From contig NZ_QJHL01000001.1 in the NCBI RefSeq assembly GCF_003202405.1, positions 1,364,001 through 1,428,000 of the forward strand: a DNA stretch of 64,000 nucleotides, in the 5' to 3' direction. The notes beneath the pieces were generated by a model. That model saw only the letters and a list, made by a program, of their open reading frames with translations. It searched no databases and was not told where the DNA came from. The translations under genes were made by a program, and so were the position numbers. This document shows, in pieces, positions 34,275 through 42,706 of the stretch (positions within the stretch are counted from its first letter, which is position 1; each line of letters starts with the position of its first letter). Source of the stretch: Flavobacterium hydrophilum. GTDB taxonomy: Bacteria; Bacteroidota; Bacteroidia; Flavobacteriales; Flavobacteriaceae.

Positions 34275-37073
34275 TTAATTTTTTTGTTTTAAAGGGGTAA
34301 TTGTAATTGGTCCTAATAATCCTGATGGCATCGGACTCCATTTTGTGGCGTCGAATTTTTTATAATCTTTGTCCACCATATTGATTTCGTAAAAAATCTT
34401 CCATTCTTCGCCTTTTAGTTCTTTATCACGAATTCGGTTTGCAGAAAGGTTTGTTACCTGAATTTTTATAGTGTTTTTTCCCGGTTTTAATTTTCCGATA
34501 TTCAGTTTATAGGGAACAGACCATGCTGTACCAGCGAACTCGTCGTTTAGCCAGACTTTTGCACTTTCACGGACATCACCTAAATTTAAACTCCACGATT
34601 CTGTTTTTGGATTCGGGTTGTCAAATTCTAAAGTGTATGTTGCAGATCCTGAAAATGCTTCTGCTTCAGAACCAAGTTTTGTCCAGGATTCTAAATTTGT
34701 GACTGTGGCAGTTGGAGGTAATTTTGGTCCACCCTTATCAAAATTTATTTTCCAGTTTCCTTTTAATGCAATTGCATCAGCAGTTGGTTCGAAGTAATTC
34801 CATTTTTTCTGTGAAGCAGTATTTTCTGTTTTCAAAAAGTAAGATTGTCCTGGTTCAATTTTTATTTTTACCAAAGTGTTTTTGGCCGTTTTTTGAACAA
34901 TTGCATTTCCAAAGTTTCTATTTAAAGGATCAAAAATGACAACTTCTTTATTACCAATTTCTAACGGAATAAAGCCATCAATTGTTTTTGGGGTATGATT
35001 GACCAAATAATAGATTTTTTCTCCGTCAATATTTCTTCGAATGAATTTTAAACCGGTATTTACCAGTGTTTCAGGATATATCTGAGAATTTTCTAATGTT
35101 TCAAAGATATTCGAAACAGGTTTTACAGCTTCTTGATTTTCAGCCAAAACAGACTGAAGTTTTGCTTCCTGATTTTTATAATCATGAAAACCCGGAACAG
35201 ATTCCGGTAATCCCTGAAAAATTACTTTACCGCCGGCTTTTTGCAGTTCAATTAATTTTTGCAAAGTGGCAAGAGGCATTTTTTTACAGGACGGAATAAT
35301 TAATGATTTGAAAATACCACCCGGAAGACTGATATTCCCGTTTACGATTTTCGCCTCAGCAATAAAATTATCAGAAATAAAATCAACTCCATAGCCTTTT
35401 TTCATCAGTTCTTTTGTAGTGTTGTAAAACGGAGTTCCATGCAGCCATTCGTCTAAAGAATGTATTTTGTATTCAACAAATAAACTGCCTTTTTTGAACT
35501 TATCCCAATTGTCAAAAATGGGCCAGTAAAGTAATATTTCGTTGTCGGCTTTTCCCTGTTGCAGCATTGACTGACAGTTTGCTATGTAAGAGAACAGGGC
35601 AGGAGCATCTTCCCAAATACTATTGGTTGCATTAAAGTTTACAGAGGCATAAAATTTCCATCCCGGCCACACAGCTCTTTCCGGAGAATAAGTAGATCCA
35701 TGAAGAAAAATGTGATTGACACCATTTAGCATTAGATCTTCTGCTTCTGGTTTGCATTGTGATAAAGCGGTTTTAAAATGTTCTCTCAGCCATGTAAAAG
35801 TTTCTGATGATACCAGGTTTTTGCCGGAAATATGTGCGGCTGATGATGAGAATTTAAGCATTACAGGGTCGGCATCGCCTTCGCGAATATCTTCTTTATC
35901 CCTTCTAAAGCCTGGAATATCAAATGGCATTGAACCAAAAGTTTCACATTCAGGAATATCAGCCGAGGCATATAAATCAATTAAATTTCCGGGTGATCCA
36001 TGTGCCTGAAGTTTAGTTTTAAAATTTTTTGAATGTGCCCATTGCGTCCATGGCTTATCAAATTTATTTAATAATAAGTCGGCTATGGTTTGTCTGTAAT
36101 CACTTCTTATTCGGTTTGCTATTTCGTTATCAGTTTCACTCAGTATTAGAGGCAGTTGTTTTTTAAGATCGTAGCCTCTTCTATTTTGAAATTCTTCGAA
36201 AAAATTAGGCGTAAAATCAGTTCCGTATACTTCATAACTGTCATTAAAAACAGCTCTTATTTTTCCTTCTCTTCCTTTTAAAGCATTGTTAAAAGGAACA
36301 ACATAAGCATTTAGAGCTTCTTCGGAATAGTGATCTAAAGTATAACCTTTCCCTCCCGGGGCAGATCGCTTTACCTGCTGTCCGGTTTTACCGCTAAAAA
36401 CAGCATATATAGTATAATCTGTTTTTTTTGCTTTCCATTTTAATTTGTTTGTTTCCAGTGTGTTTGGTAATGTTACTGAAGTTCCTTCAATCCCTTTGTC
36501 GTTTACCTTCGAATTCCTGTTTTTTAATTGATCTGTCAGGTTTATATAGCTGCCGTCGCTACCGTAAGCGACTACATATAAAAGTTCAGCAGGTGTTTTT
36601 TCTTTAGTGCTTTCCAGTTTAATAGAGCGGTCAATTGTTTCGTTCTTTTTGAGTTGATATTTTTCTACAATCAGTTTCGTAGCTGCGTGAGGTAAGGTTA
36701 CATGAGAACCTCCGTAAGGCCATCCGGTTCCTAAAACCATATCAACCTGCATATGCAAACTGTCAGAAACATGAATAGTATAATCGAGCATTTCCATCCA
36801 TTTTGGGGAGAGATAATCGATGAAATTATTTTCTTCACCTTTTACACCGTATATAGGAGTGATTTCGACACCGCCAATTCCTGCTTTATGAAAATCTACA
36901 AGATTCTTTTTTAAGTTAGGTTTATCCACAGCGCTTCCCATCCACCACCATCTGGCCCAGGGCTGATTAATATTGGTTGATATTGGCCAAGGTGAATTTG
37001 TGTCCTGAGAAAATGAATTAATTATAAAACAAACAATAAATAAGAAAGAAAGGCAGGTTTTGGTATGTTTCAT
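34275..37073 (-). CDS. GH106 alpha-L-rhamnosidase
   Basis: A 932-residue exported enzyme. After a signal peptide (ending NSFSQ) comes PWARWWWMGSAVDKPNLKKNLVDFHKAGIGGVEITPIYG, the characteristic GH106 start, then the catalytic barrel with VLGTGWPYGGSHVTLP, NDSYEVYGTDFTPNFFEEFQNRRGYDL, LQAHGSPGNLIDLYASADIPECETFGS and SSETFTWLREHFKTALSQCKPEAEDLMLNGVNHIFLHGSTYSPE. A C-terminal galactose-binding-like sandwich (TKTESWSLNLGDVRESAKVWLNDEFAGTAW in part) ends it. It removes rhamnose from rhamnogalacturonan fragments. First gene of the minus-strand PUL operon, behind promoter module A and a leader of about 75 nt. Confidence 0.92.
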   Translation of the reverse strand: MKHTKTCLSFLFIVCFIINSFSQDTNSPWPISTNINQPWARWWWMGSAVDKPNLKKNLVDFHKAGIGGVEITPIYGVKGEENNFIDYLSPKWMEMLDYTIHVSDSLHMQVDMVLGTGWPYGGSHVTLPHAATKLIVEKYQLKKNETIDRSIKLESTKEKTPAELLYVVAYGSDGSYINLTDQLKNRNSKVNDKGIEGTSVTLPNTLETNKLKWKAKKTDYTIYAVFSGKTGQQVKRSAPGGKGYTLDHYSEEALNAYVVPFNNALKGREGKIRAVFNDSYEVYGTDFTPNFFEEFQNRRGYDLKKQLPLILSETDNEIANRIRSDYRQTIADLLLNKFDKPWTQWAHSKNFKTKLQAHGSPGNLIDLYASADIPECETFGSMPFDIPGFRRDKEDIREGDADPVMLKFSSSAAHISGKNLVSSETFTWLREHFKTALSQCKPEAEDLMLNGVNHIFLHGSTYSPERAVWPGWKFYASVNFNATNSIWEDAPALFSYIANCQSMLQQGKADNEILLYWPIFDNWDKFKKGSLFVEYKIHSLDEWLHGTPFYNTTKELMKKGYGVDFISDNFIAEAKIVNGNISLPGGIFKSLIIPSCKKMPLATLQKLIELQKAGGKVIFQGLPESVPGFHDYKNQEAKLQSVLAENQEAVKPVSNIFETLENSQIYPETLVNTGLKFIRRNIDGEKIYYLVNHTPKTIDGFIPLEIGNKEVVIFDPLNRNFGNAIVQKTAKNTLVKIKIEPGQSYFLKTENTASQKKWNYFEPTADAIALKGNWKINFDKGGPKLPPTATVTNLESWTKLGSEAEAFSGSATYTLEFDNPNPKTESWSLNLGDVRESAKVWLNDEFAGTAWSVPYKLNIGKLKPGKNTIKIQVTNLSANRIRDKELKGEEWKIFYEINMVDKDYKKFDATKWSPMPSGLLGPITITPLKQKN

Positions 37074-37152
37074 TATAGAGATGTATTCAATGATTGAAAT
37101 TATTCCCCAATATTTATAAATCAGGGGTTATTTTATGTAATAGCTAATCAAG

Positions 37153-37197
37153 TAAAAATATATAGCTTTTGTGAAATTGCTATCCTGTTGCATCCTG
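37153..37197 (-). promoter_or_regulatory. PUL promoter module A (GH106 operon)
   Basis: On the minus strand, CAGGATGCAA then CAGGATA (half-sites at 37197-37191 and 37187-37181, 10-bp period), 20 bases, then TATTTTTA as -7 element at 37160-37153. Same geometry as the other six modules. It faces away from module B in the 426-bp divergent region 37074-37499, which otherwise shows only AT-rich DNA. Confidence 0.7.
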
Positions 37198-37420
37198 TAG
37201 TAAATTATTAATAATATTTTAGTAAATACTTAATCAGGTGTGTTTTTTTAGATTTATTGGTTTTTTGTATTAAAAATTAGGAATATGTGAAAAATAATTT
37301 AGTTAAATTTCTAATGTTCTATTGGTGGGAAAATAGTGTTTTTGATGTTGTCAATCAGTAAGTTGTCCGTTTTCTCGTTAATTAAAAATTAAAAAATAAT
37401 TATAATATACTGAAAGTTAA

Positions 37421-37465
37421 CAGGATACTACAGGATGCTGTGGGTATCTCTTCTAAATAAATTTG
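37421..37465 (+). promoter_or_regulatory. PUL promoter module B (susC1)
   Basis: CAGGATACTACAGGATGCTG at 37421-37440, 20 bases after the second heptamer, then TAAATTTG at 37458-37465. The predicted start site gives a leader of about 30 nt to susC1. Confidence 0.8.
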
Positions 37466-37499
37466 ACTAAACTAATTTATTAACGAAATTTAACTTTTT

Positions 37500-40400
37500 A
37501 TGAAAAACCAAATTAATCAGCTGCTGATTGTAGTCCTGTTTGCTTTATTGCATGCATCGGGTTATTCGCAGAACAAAGAGGTGACGGGGGCAGTTACTGA
37601 TCCGGCCAAACTCTCTATACCAGGAGTGAATGTATTAGTAAAAGGGACAAATCGAGGTACGAGTACAGATTTTGATGGTCAATATAAAATATCAGTCGCT
37701 CCGGGAGAAACTTTAGTTTTTTCTTTCGTTGGGTTTGTTTCAAAAGAACTAAAAGTTGGAGCATCTAATAATTATAATGTTTCTTTAGATAATGAAAGTT
37801 CGAGCTTAAATGAAGTTGTAGTTATTGGTTATGGTACTCAAAAGAAAAAATTAACTTCAGGTGCTATATCTGGTATTAAAACAGAAAATTTTACAGACCG
37901 CCCTATTTCAAGAGTTGATCAGGGTATGATTGGTCAGATTGCCGGGGTTAGGGTAAAACAAACTACCGGTTTGCCTGGTCAGCCTTTTAGCATTGAAATT
38001 CGTGGTGCAGGCTCTATTACTGCAGGAAACGAGCCTTTATATGTAGTGGATGGTTTTCCTATTTCAACTGAAGGAACAAATGTTAATGGAGGTTTTTCTA
38101 ATGGAAGCCCTTTAGATAATATGAATCCAAATGATATTGCTTCTATTGAAGTATTGAAAGATGCTGCTGCATCCTCTATTTACGGTTCGAGAGCGGCCAA
38201 TGGAGTTGTTTTGATTACGACAAAAAAAGGAAAAAAAGGAAAAGCTAGATTTACTTTTAATACCTATGGAGGTATAAATAAGGAAGCTAACAGGGTTGAT
38301 ATGTTATCGGCTGAAGGCTGGATTAAAAGAGCTAAAACAATGATTGACACTCAGTGGGCGGGATCAGGTATACCTGGAGCTTCAAAAGGTCAGACTAACG
38401 CTGAACGTATTGCTACATATAATGCGAAGAATCCAGCAACTCCTTTGATTCCAAGTAATAACAGTTATTATACGTATTTGTATGATGAAAGATGGGATAT
38501 GCCTGGTCACCCTGGGTTAGATTATATTGACTGGCAGGACAAAGTTTTCCGTACAGGAGAATTTAGTAATTACCAGCTTTCTGCTTCTGGAGCAACCGAT
38601 GTAGTTAATTATTATGTATCGGCTAATTATCAAAAAAATACAGGATACATTGTGGGGACAGATTATACTTTGTTTTCTGCAAGGGCTAATATTGATGTTA
38701 AACTGTCCGACAGTTTTAAAATGGGAATTAATTTAGCTCCTTCTTATTCTGAAAAAAATGATCCGGGGGTTGAAGGAAAAGATAATACACTATTTAAAGC
38801 TCTTACAGCTACTCCTGTTTTTGAAAGTGCTGCTAATGCCGCTGGTGAAAAATATACAACCCGATACGCATGGGGTAGTAGTACAACAAATATGCTTAAT
38901 GCTTTGGCCAGAACAGGTAAAAATTCAATGTACAGAAATATCGTTTCTACTTATGCTGATTATAAATTTGCAAATGCATTTACATTAAAGAGTACTGTCA
39001 ATTTTGATAATTCTGATAACGTATTTGAAAGCTACACACCAAATGATGTTTTAGCAAGTATAAGGGGAGCTTATAATACTTACAGAAGATTGAATATTGT
39101 TAATGAAAATACATTAAATTATAACAAATCTGTTGGGAATCATAATTTTAATGTTCTTTTAGGAGAATCATTTAGTTCTTATAAAATTACCAGATCGAGC
39201 CTTGCTTCGGGAGGACTTTATACTAGTTCTACTATTGAAACACTTCCAACAGGATCGCTTGGTTCTACTAATGCAGAAAAAAATACTTTATTGTCTTATT
39301 TTAGTAGGTTTCAATATGATTATAAAGAAAAATATATGCTTTCTGCCAGTGTTAGAAGTGATGGTTCTTCTAAGTTTGGAAGTGACAAAAGATGGGGGAC
39401 GTTTTATTCTCTATCATTGGGATGGAGAGTTAAACAGGAATCATTTTTGCAAAATGTGGACTGGCTAACTGAATTAAAATTAAGAGCAAGTACAGGAACT
39501 AATGGTAGTAATAATATAGGAAGCTATTCTTCATTCTCAACATTAGGGCAATTTAATTATTCTGTGGGAGGAGCTGTTGGAATTGGACAGGGCGTAAATT
39601 CTATTGGAAATCCTTCTTTGCACTGGGAAGAGTCTAAAAGTGTTGATTTTGGATTGGATTTGTCAATTCTAAAAAACAGAATTTCTGCAACATTTGATGT
39701 TTACAGAAAAACAAATAGTGATTTATTACTAAGACTTCCGGTTCCTGCTGCATCAGGATTTACAAGTTATCTTACTAATGTGGGGGCTGTACAAAATCAA
39801 GGTTGGGAGTTTGAATTAAATACAGTGAACTTTAAGACTGATAATTTTGAGTGGAGAACATCGGCCAATATAAGTCATAACGAAAATAAAGTGATTGCAT
39901 TGGGACCAGATCAGACTAAAATTGAAATTAGTAATTCTTTTGACGGAGGAGTTCCATTTATAAAATTAGAAGTAGGAAAACCAATGTATACTATCTTCGG
40001 TTTGAAGCAAAATGGTGTAGTAACTCAGGCTGACATTGATGCTGGCGGAACTACTATAGGTGGTAATAAATTAGTTTTGGGAGACCCGAGATATATTGAT
40101 CAAAATGATGATAAAAAAATCAATTCAGAAGATCGTGTTGATTTAGGAAATCCAACACCAAAATACACTTGGGGAATTACCAATAATTTTAAATACAAAG
40201 ATTTAGATTTAAGTATATTGGTGCAAGGACAAAATGGAGGTACAGTTTACGGGTTAACAGGAAGAGCAATTGATCGTACGGGAATGGGATCTGTTGAAAA
40301 TGCATTAAATGTAGATCCTGCTGTTAGAGGGAATTGGAAAACTTCATTTGGTTATCAGGCAAATTCTGATTGGCTGTATTCCTCAGATTATGTAAGTGTG

Positions 40401-40643
40401 AGAAGTATTTCTATTGGTTATAACTTAAGAGAAGCTGTAAAAAGCTTAAAAAGAATTGATAATATGAGGCTTTATGTAACTGGTGAAAACTGGTTTTACT
40501 GGAATAAATACAAAGTAGGTTTTAATCCTGAAGCGGTAAATACCTCAGGAAGCTCAAATAATGATTTTGCTGTTCCTGTAGATTATGGAGGAGCGCCTCT
40601 GGCAAAATCAATAGTTTTAGGTCTTAACATTAATTTTAATTAA
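37500..40643 (+). CDS. SusC/RagA-family TonB-linked outer-membrane transporter 1
   Basis: A 1047-residue outer-membrane importer working with a SusD lipoprotein. After a signal peptide (ending SGYSQ) comes a carboxypeptidase-regulatory-like domain (GVNVLVKGTNRGTSTDFDGQYKISV), a TonB-box region (LNEVVVIGYGTQKKK) and the plug (VDQGMIGQIAGVRVKQ, IRGAGSITAGNEPLYVVDGFPI, IEVLKDAAASSIYGSRAANGVVLITTKKG). A long beta-barrel ends NINFN. It probably imports rhamnogalacturonan oligosaccharides. It is one base from susD1. Confidence 0.95.
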   Translation: MKNQINQLLIVVLFALLHASGYSQNKEVTGAVTDPAKLSIPGVNVLVKGTNRGTSTDFDGQYKISVAPGETLVFSFVGFVSKELKVGASNNYNVSLDNESSSLNEVVVIGYGTQKKKLTSGAISGIKTENFTDRPISRVDQGMIGQIAGVRVKQTTGLPGQPFSIEIRGAGSITAGNEPLYVVDGFPISTEGTNVNGGFSNGSPLDNMNPNDIASIEVLKDAAASSIYGSRAANGVVLITTKKGKKGKARFTFNTYGGINKEANRVDMLSAEGWIKRAKTMIDTQWAGSGIPGASKGQTNAERIATYNAKNPATPLIPSNNSYYTYLYDERWDMPGHPGLDYIDWQDKVFRTGEFSNYQLSASGATDVVNYYVSANYQKNTGYIVGTDYTLFSARANIDVKLSDSFKMGINLAPSYSEKNDPGVEGKDNTLFKALTATPVFESAANAAGEKYTTRYAWGSSTTNMLNALARTGKNSMYRNIVSTYADYKFANAFTLKSTVNFDNSDNVFESYTPNDVLASIRGAYNTYRRLNIVNENTLNYNKSVGNHNFNVLLGESFSSYKITRSSLASGGLYTSSTIETLPTGSLGSTNAEKNTLLSYFSRFQYDYKEKYMLSASVRSDGSSKFGSDKRWGTFYSLSLGWRVKQESFLQNVDWLTELKLRASTGTNGSNNIGSYSSFSTLGQFNYSVGGAVGIGQGVNSIGNPSLHWEESKSVDFGLDLSILKNRISATFDVYRKTNSDLLLRLPVPAASGFTSYLTNVGAVQNQGWEFELNTVNFKTDNFEWRTSANISHNENKVIALGPDQTKIEISNSFDGGVPFIKLEVGKPMYTIFGLKQNGVVTQADIDAGGTTIGGNKLVLGDPRYIDQNDDKKINSEDRVDLGNPTPKYTWGITNNFKYKDLDLSILVQGQNGGTVYGLTGRAIDRTGMGSVENALNVDPAVRGNWKTSFGYQANSDWLYSSDYVSVRSISIGYNLREAVKSLKRIDNMRLYVTGENWFYWNKYKVGFNPEAVNTSGSSNNDFAVPVDYGGAPLAKSIVLGLNINFN

Positions 40644-40644
40644 A

Positions 40645-42189
40645 ATGAAAAAATATATTTATTTATTAGCGGCAAATTTACTTTTGTTAGGAACAGTTTC
40701 CTGTACGGAAGAGCTTACGCAGGTTCCTTTGTCACAAGGGACTGAGGAAAATTTTTATGCTACACCAGGAGATTTTGTTCAGGCAAGGAACGCAGTTTAT
40801 TCGGTTGCATTTCATGGAACAGGTACTTATGGGTATGCAAATCGAGTTTTGAATTTAAGTGAAACCAGGTCAGATAATTTGTTAGCATTGACAACAGCTT
40901 CAAGAGACTGGGAGGGGATTAATAGTTTTTATACCTCTATTAGTTCTAATACGTATGTAAAAGAAGCGTATGTGAGTAATTTTAATGCCATCTATAAAGC
41001 GAACCAATTATTAGAAAAAATTGCAGAAAAGGGGGATGTTATTTTTACAAATCCTGCTGATAAAGCTACAATGGCAGCTGAGGCACGTTTTTTAAGAGCA
41101 TTTTGTTATTTTGATTTAATCAGATGGTTTGGGAGAGTTCCGTTGATCGACAGAACAATGACAGCTCAGGAAGCATCTAAAATTGGAAGAAGTCCGGTTG
41201 CGGATATTTATAATTTGATTATTTCAGATTTGCAATTAGCAATTCCTGATCTTACAGCTTCAACTACTGATGCTGCCTATGTTGGTCGTGTTACTAAATA
41301 TGGAGCGAAAGCAGTATTAGGTTTAGTATATATGACTCGTTCAAGTCCTACTTACGGTATTGATGGTGCCATGCTCGGTTTGAATGAATGGGATAAGGCG
41401 TATCAACAATTAAATGATATTAAAACAAGTGGCTCATTTGTATTTGGAACAGATTATGCTTCTATATTTAAACTAGAAGGCGTTGCTAACAAAGAGAATG
41501 TTTTGACTATTCCGTATACACAAAGTTTAGCAAGTTCTATTGGAGGAAACTTCATGGTTGAAGTTGGTTATGAACCATATTTTGCTTCAGTAGGGATAGG
41601 ATCAAATCAAGGATCTTTAGAGCCCAGACCAATTTCAACAGGATTTTTAAATATGTTTGCGGCTAATGATAATAGAAAAACTGTTGGTATTGCGACAAGT
41701 TATACAGTTGCTTCCGGAACTTATAAAGGAAGTTATACGCTTCCGGTTTTTAAAAAATATATAGATGCTGCCAGATATGGAACAGGAGGACGTGAAGACT
41801 GGGGAGTAGATTTCATGGTGATTCGCTATACAGATGTATTGATGCTGATGGCTGAATGTACGCTTCATGGAGGTGGTGGAACCCAGGCAGATGTTGACGG
41901 AATTGTAAATCAGGTAAGAACAAGAGCTGGTGTACCGGCAAATGCTTCTAATATTACTTTAGATCAATTATTTGATGAAAGAAGAAAAGAATTCTTTTCT
42001 GAAGGTACAAGATGGTTTGATTTGATCAGGTCTGGTAATGCGTTAACGATTATGAATGCCTGGAAAGCAGCTGAAGATACTGGTAATAAAATTAGAACAA
42101 TTGATAAAAATTCATTGTTATATCCAATTCCTTTATCCGAAATGTTAGCAGTTCCCGGACTTTATGATCAAAACCTGGGTTATGATTAA
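40645..42189 (+). CDS. SusD/RagB-family nutrient-binding lipoprotein 1
   Basis: A 514-residue surface lipoprotein with lipobox ending at Cys20 (LLLGTVSCTEE). The family pattern is FYATPGDFVQARNAVYSV, AEARFLRAFCYFDLIRWFGRVPLID, YVGRVTKYGAKAVLGLVYM and FDERRKEFFSEGTRWFDLIRSGNA. The tetratricopeptide-like helices and C-terminal LYPIPLSEMLAVPGLYDQNLGYD are typical. It caps the SusC1 barrel and binds the glycan. It is followed by a strong terminator, so pair 1 is its own transcript. Confidence 0.95.
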   Translation: MKKYIYLLAANLLLLGTVSCTEELTQVPLSQGTEENFYATPGDFVQARNAVYSVAFHGTGTYGYANRVLNLSETRSDNLLALTTASRDWEGINSFYTSISSNTYVKEAYVSNFNAIYKANQLLEKIAEKGDVIFTNPADKATMAAEARFLRAFCYFDLIRWFGRVPLIDRTMTAQEASKIGRSPVADIYNLIISDLQLAIPDLTASTTDAAYVGRVTKYGAKAVLGLVYMTRSSPTYGIDGAMLGLNEWDKAYQQLNDIKTSGSFVFGTDYASIFKLEGVANKENVLTIPYTQSLASSIGGNFMVEVGYEPYFASVGIGSNQGSLEPRPISTGFLNMFAANDNRKTVGIATSYTVASGTYKGSYTLPVFKKYIDAARYGTGGREDWGVDFMVIRYTDVLMLMAECTLHGGGGTQADVDGIVNQVRTRAGVPANASNITLDQLFDERRKEFFSEGTRWFDLIRSGNALTIMNAWKAAEDTGNKIRTIDKNSLLYPIPLSEMLAVPGLYDQNLGYD

Positions 42190-42224
42190 TTAAAATAAAT
42201 TTGCCCCCAATTTTATTTTGCTTT

Positions 42225-42257
42225 AAAAACCGTTTCTCATGAAACGGTTTTTTTGTT
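42225..42257 (+). terminator. Intrinsic terminator after susD1
   Basis: A 10-bp perfect stem (AAACCGTTTC / GAAACGGTTT) with the tetraloop TCAT is followed by T-runs, 36 bases after the susD1 stop. Confidence 0.88.
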
Positions 42258-42293
42258 TCCGTTAGTTTGTACAATACGTACATTTCTAATCTT

Positions 42294-42307
42294 TGTCATC
42301 GATTACA
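42294..42307 (+). promoter_or_regulatory. Palindromic operator, LacI-like, distal copy
   Basis: TGTCATCGATTACA, a 14-bp palindrome with one mismatched pair and the central ATCGAT typical of LacI-family operators. A related copy lies 154 bp downstream. Both are in the 517-bp region upstream of susC2 (42190-42706). Confidence 0.45.
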
Positions 42308-42410
42308 TTTATGTTAAAATTAAAATAATTTTTTAACAAGATTGATACTTCTATTTTTGTATTTAACTATTTTTTTATGATAATTTATATATTATTATAA
42401 AAAAAAATGA

Positions 42411-42443
42411 TGTATTATTTTTTATAATAAAAAAAATAATACA
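42411..42443 (+). repeat. AT-only inverted repeat upstream of susC2
   Basis: A 13-bp perfect stem (TGTATTATTTTTT / AAAAAATAATACA) with a 7-nt loop sits just before the second ATCGAT palindrome. It could be a weak terminator or an AT-rich bendable segment between operators. Confidence 0.5.
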
Positions 42444-42447
42444 TTTG

Positions 42448-42461
42448 TGTAATCGATTGCA
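42448..42461 (+). promoter_or_regulatory. Palindromic operator, LacI-like, proximal copy
   Basis: TGTAATCGATTGCA, palindromic in all but one base pair (positions 3 and 12). It lies 167 bases upstream of the CAGGAT module C. With the distal copy it could support looping by a tetrameric repressor. Confidence 0.45.
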
Positions 42462-42628
42462 TTTTATTGGTGTTTTATTTTAAGTTTTAATTAATACTTA
42501 TTTATTTACTAATGATTTTTGATCAGTGAAATTGCAATTGCTTTTAGATACAATGTCAGGAGAAATAATTGCATAATCAACACATAGAAACCAACTCTTA
42601 GCGATAATATATAAACTTTAAAATTTTA

Positions 42629-42673
42629 CAGGATACTGCAGGATACTGTAATTATAGTTTATAGATAAATTTA
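42629..42673 (+). promoter_or_regulatory. PUL promoter module C (susC2)
   Basis: A perfect tandem CAGGATACTG CAGGATACTG at 42629-42648, then TAAATTTA at 42666-42673, exactly 20 bases after the second heptamer. Leader of about 29 nt to susC2. This is the best-conserved of the seven modules. Confidence 0.8.
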
Positions 42674-42706
42674 AATAACTAATTAATTAACCAAATTTTA
42701 ACTTTT

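Noticed and set aside
35716..36009. Plus-strand frame of 97 residues inside the GH106 gene
   Set aside because: Antisense shadow of a well-supported coding sequence, no independent evidence.
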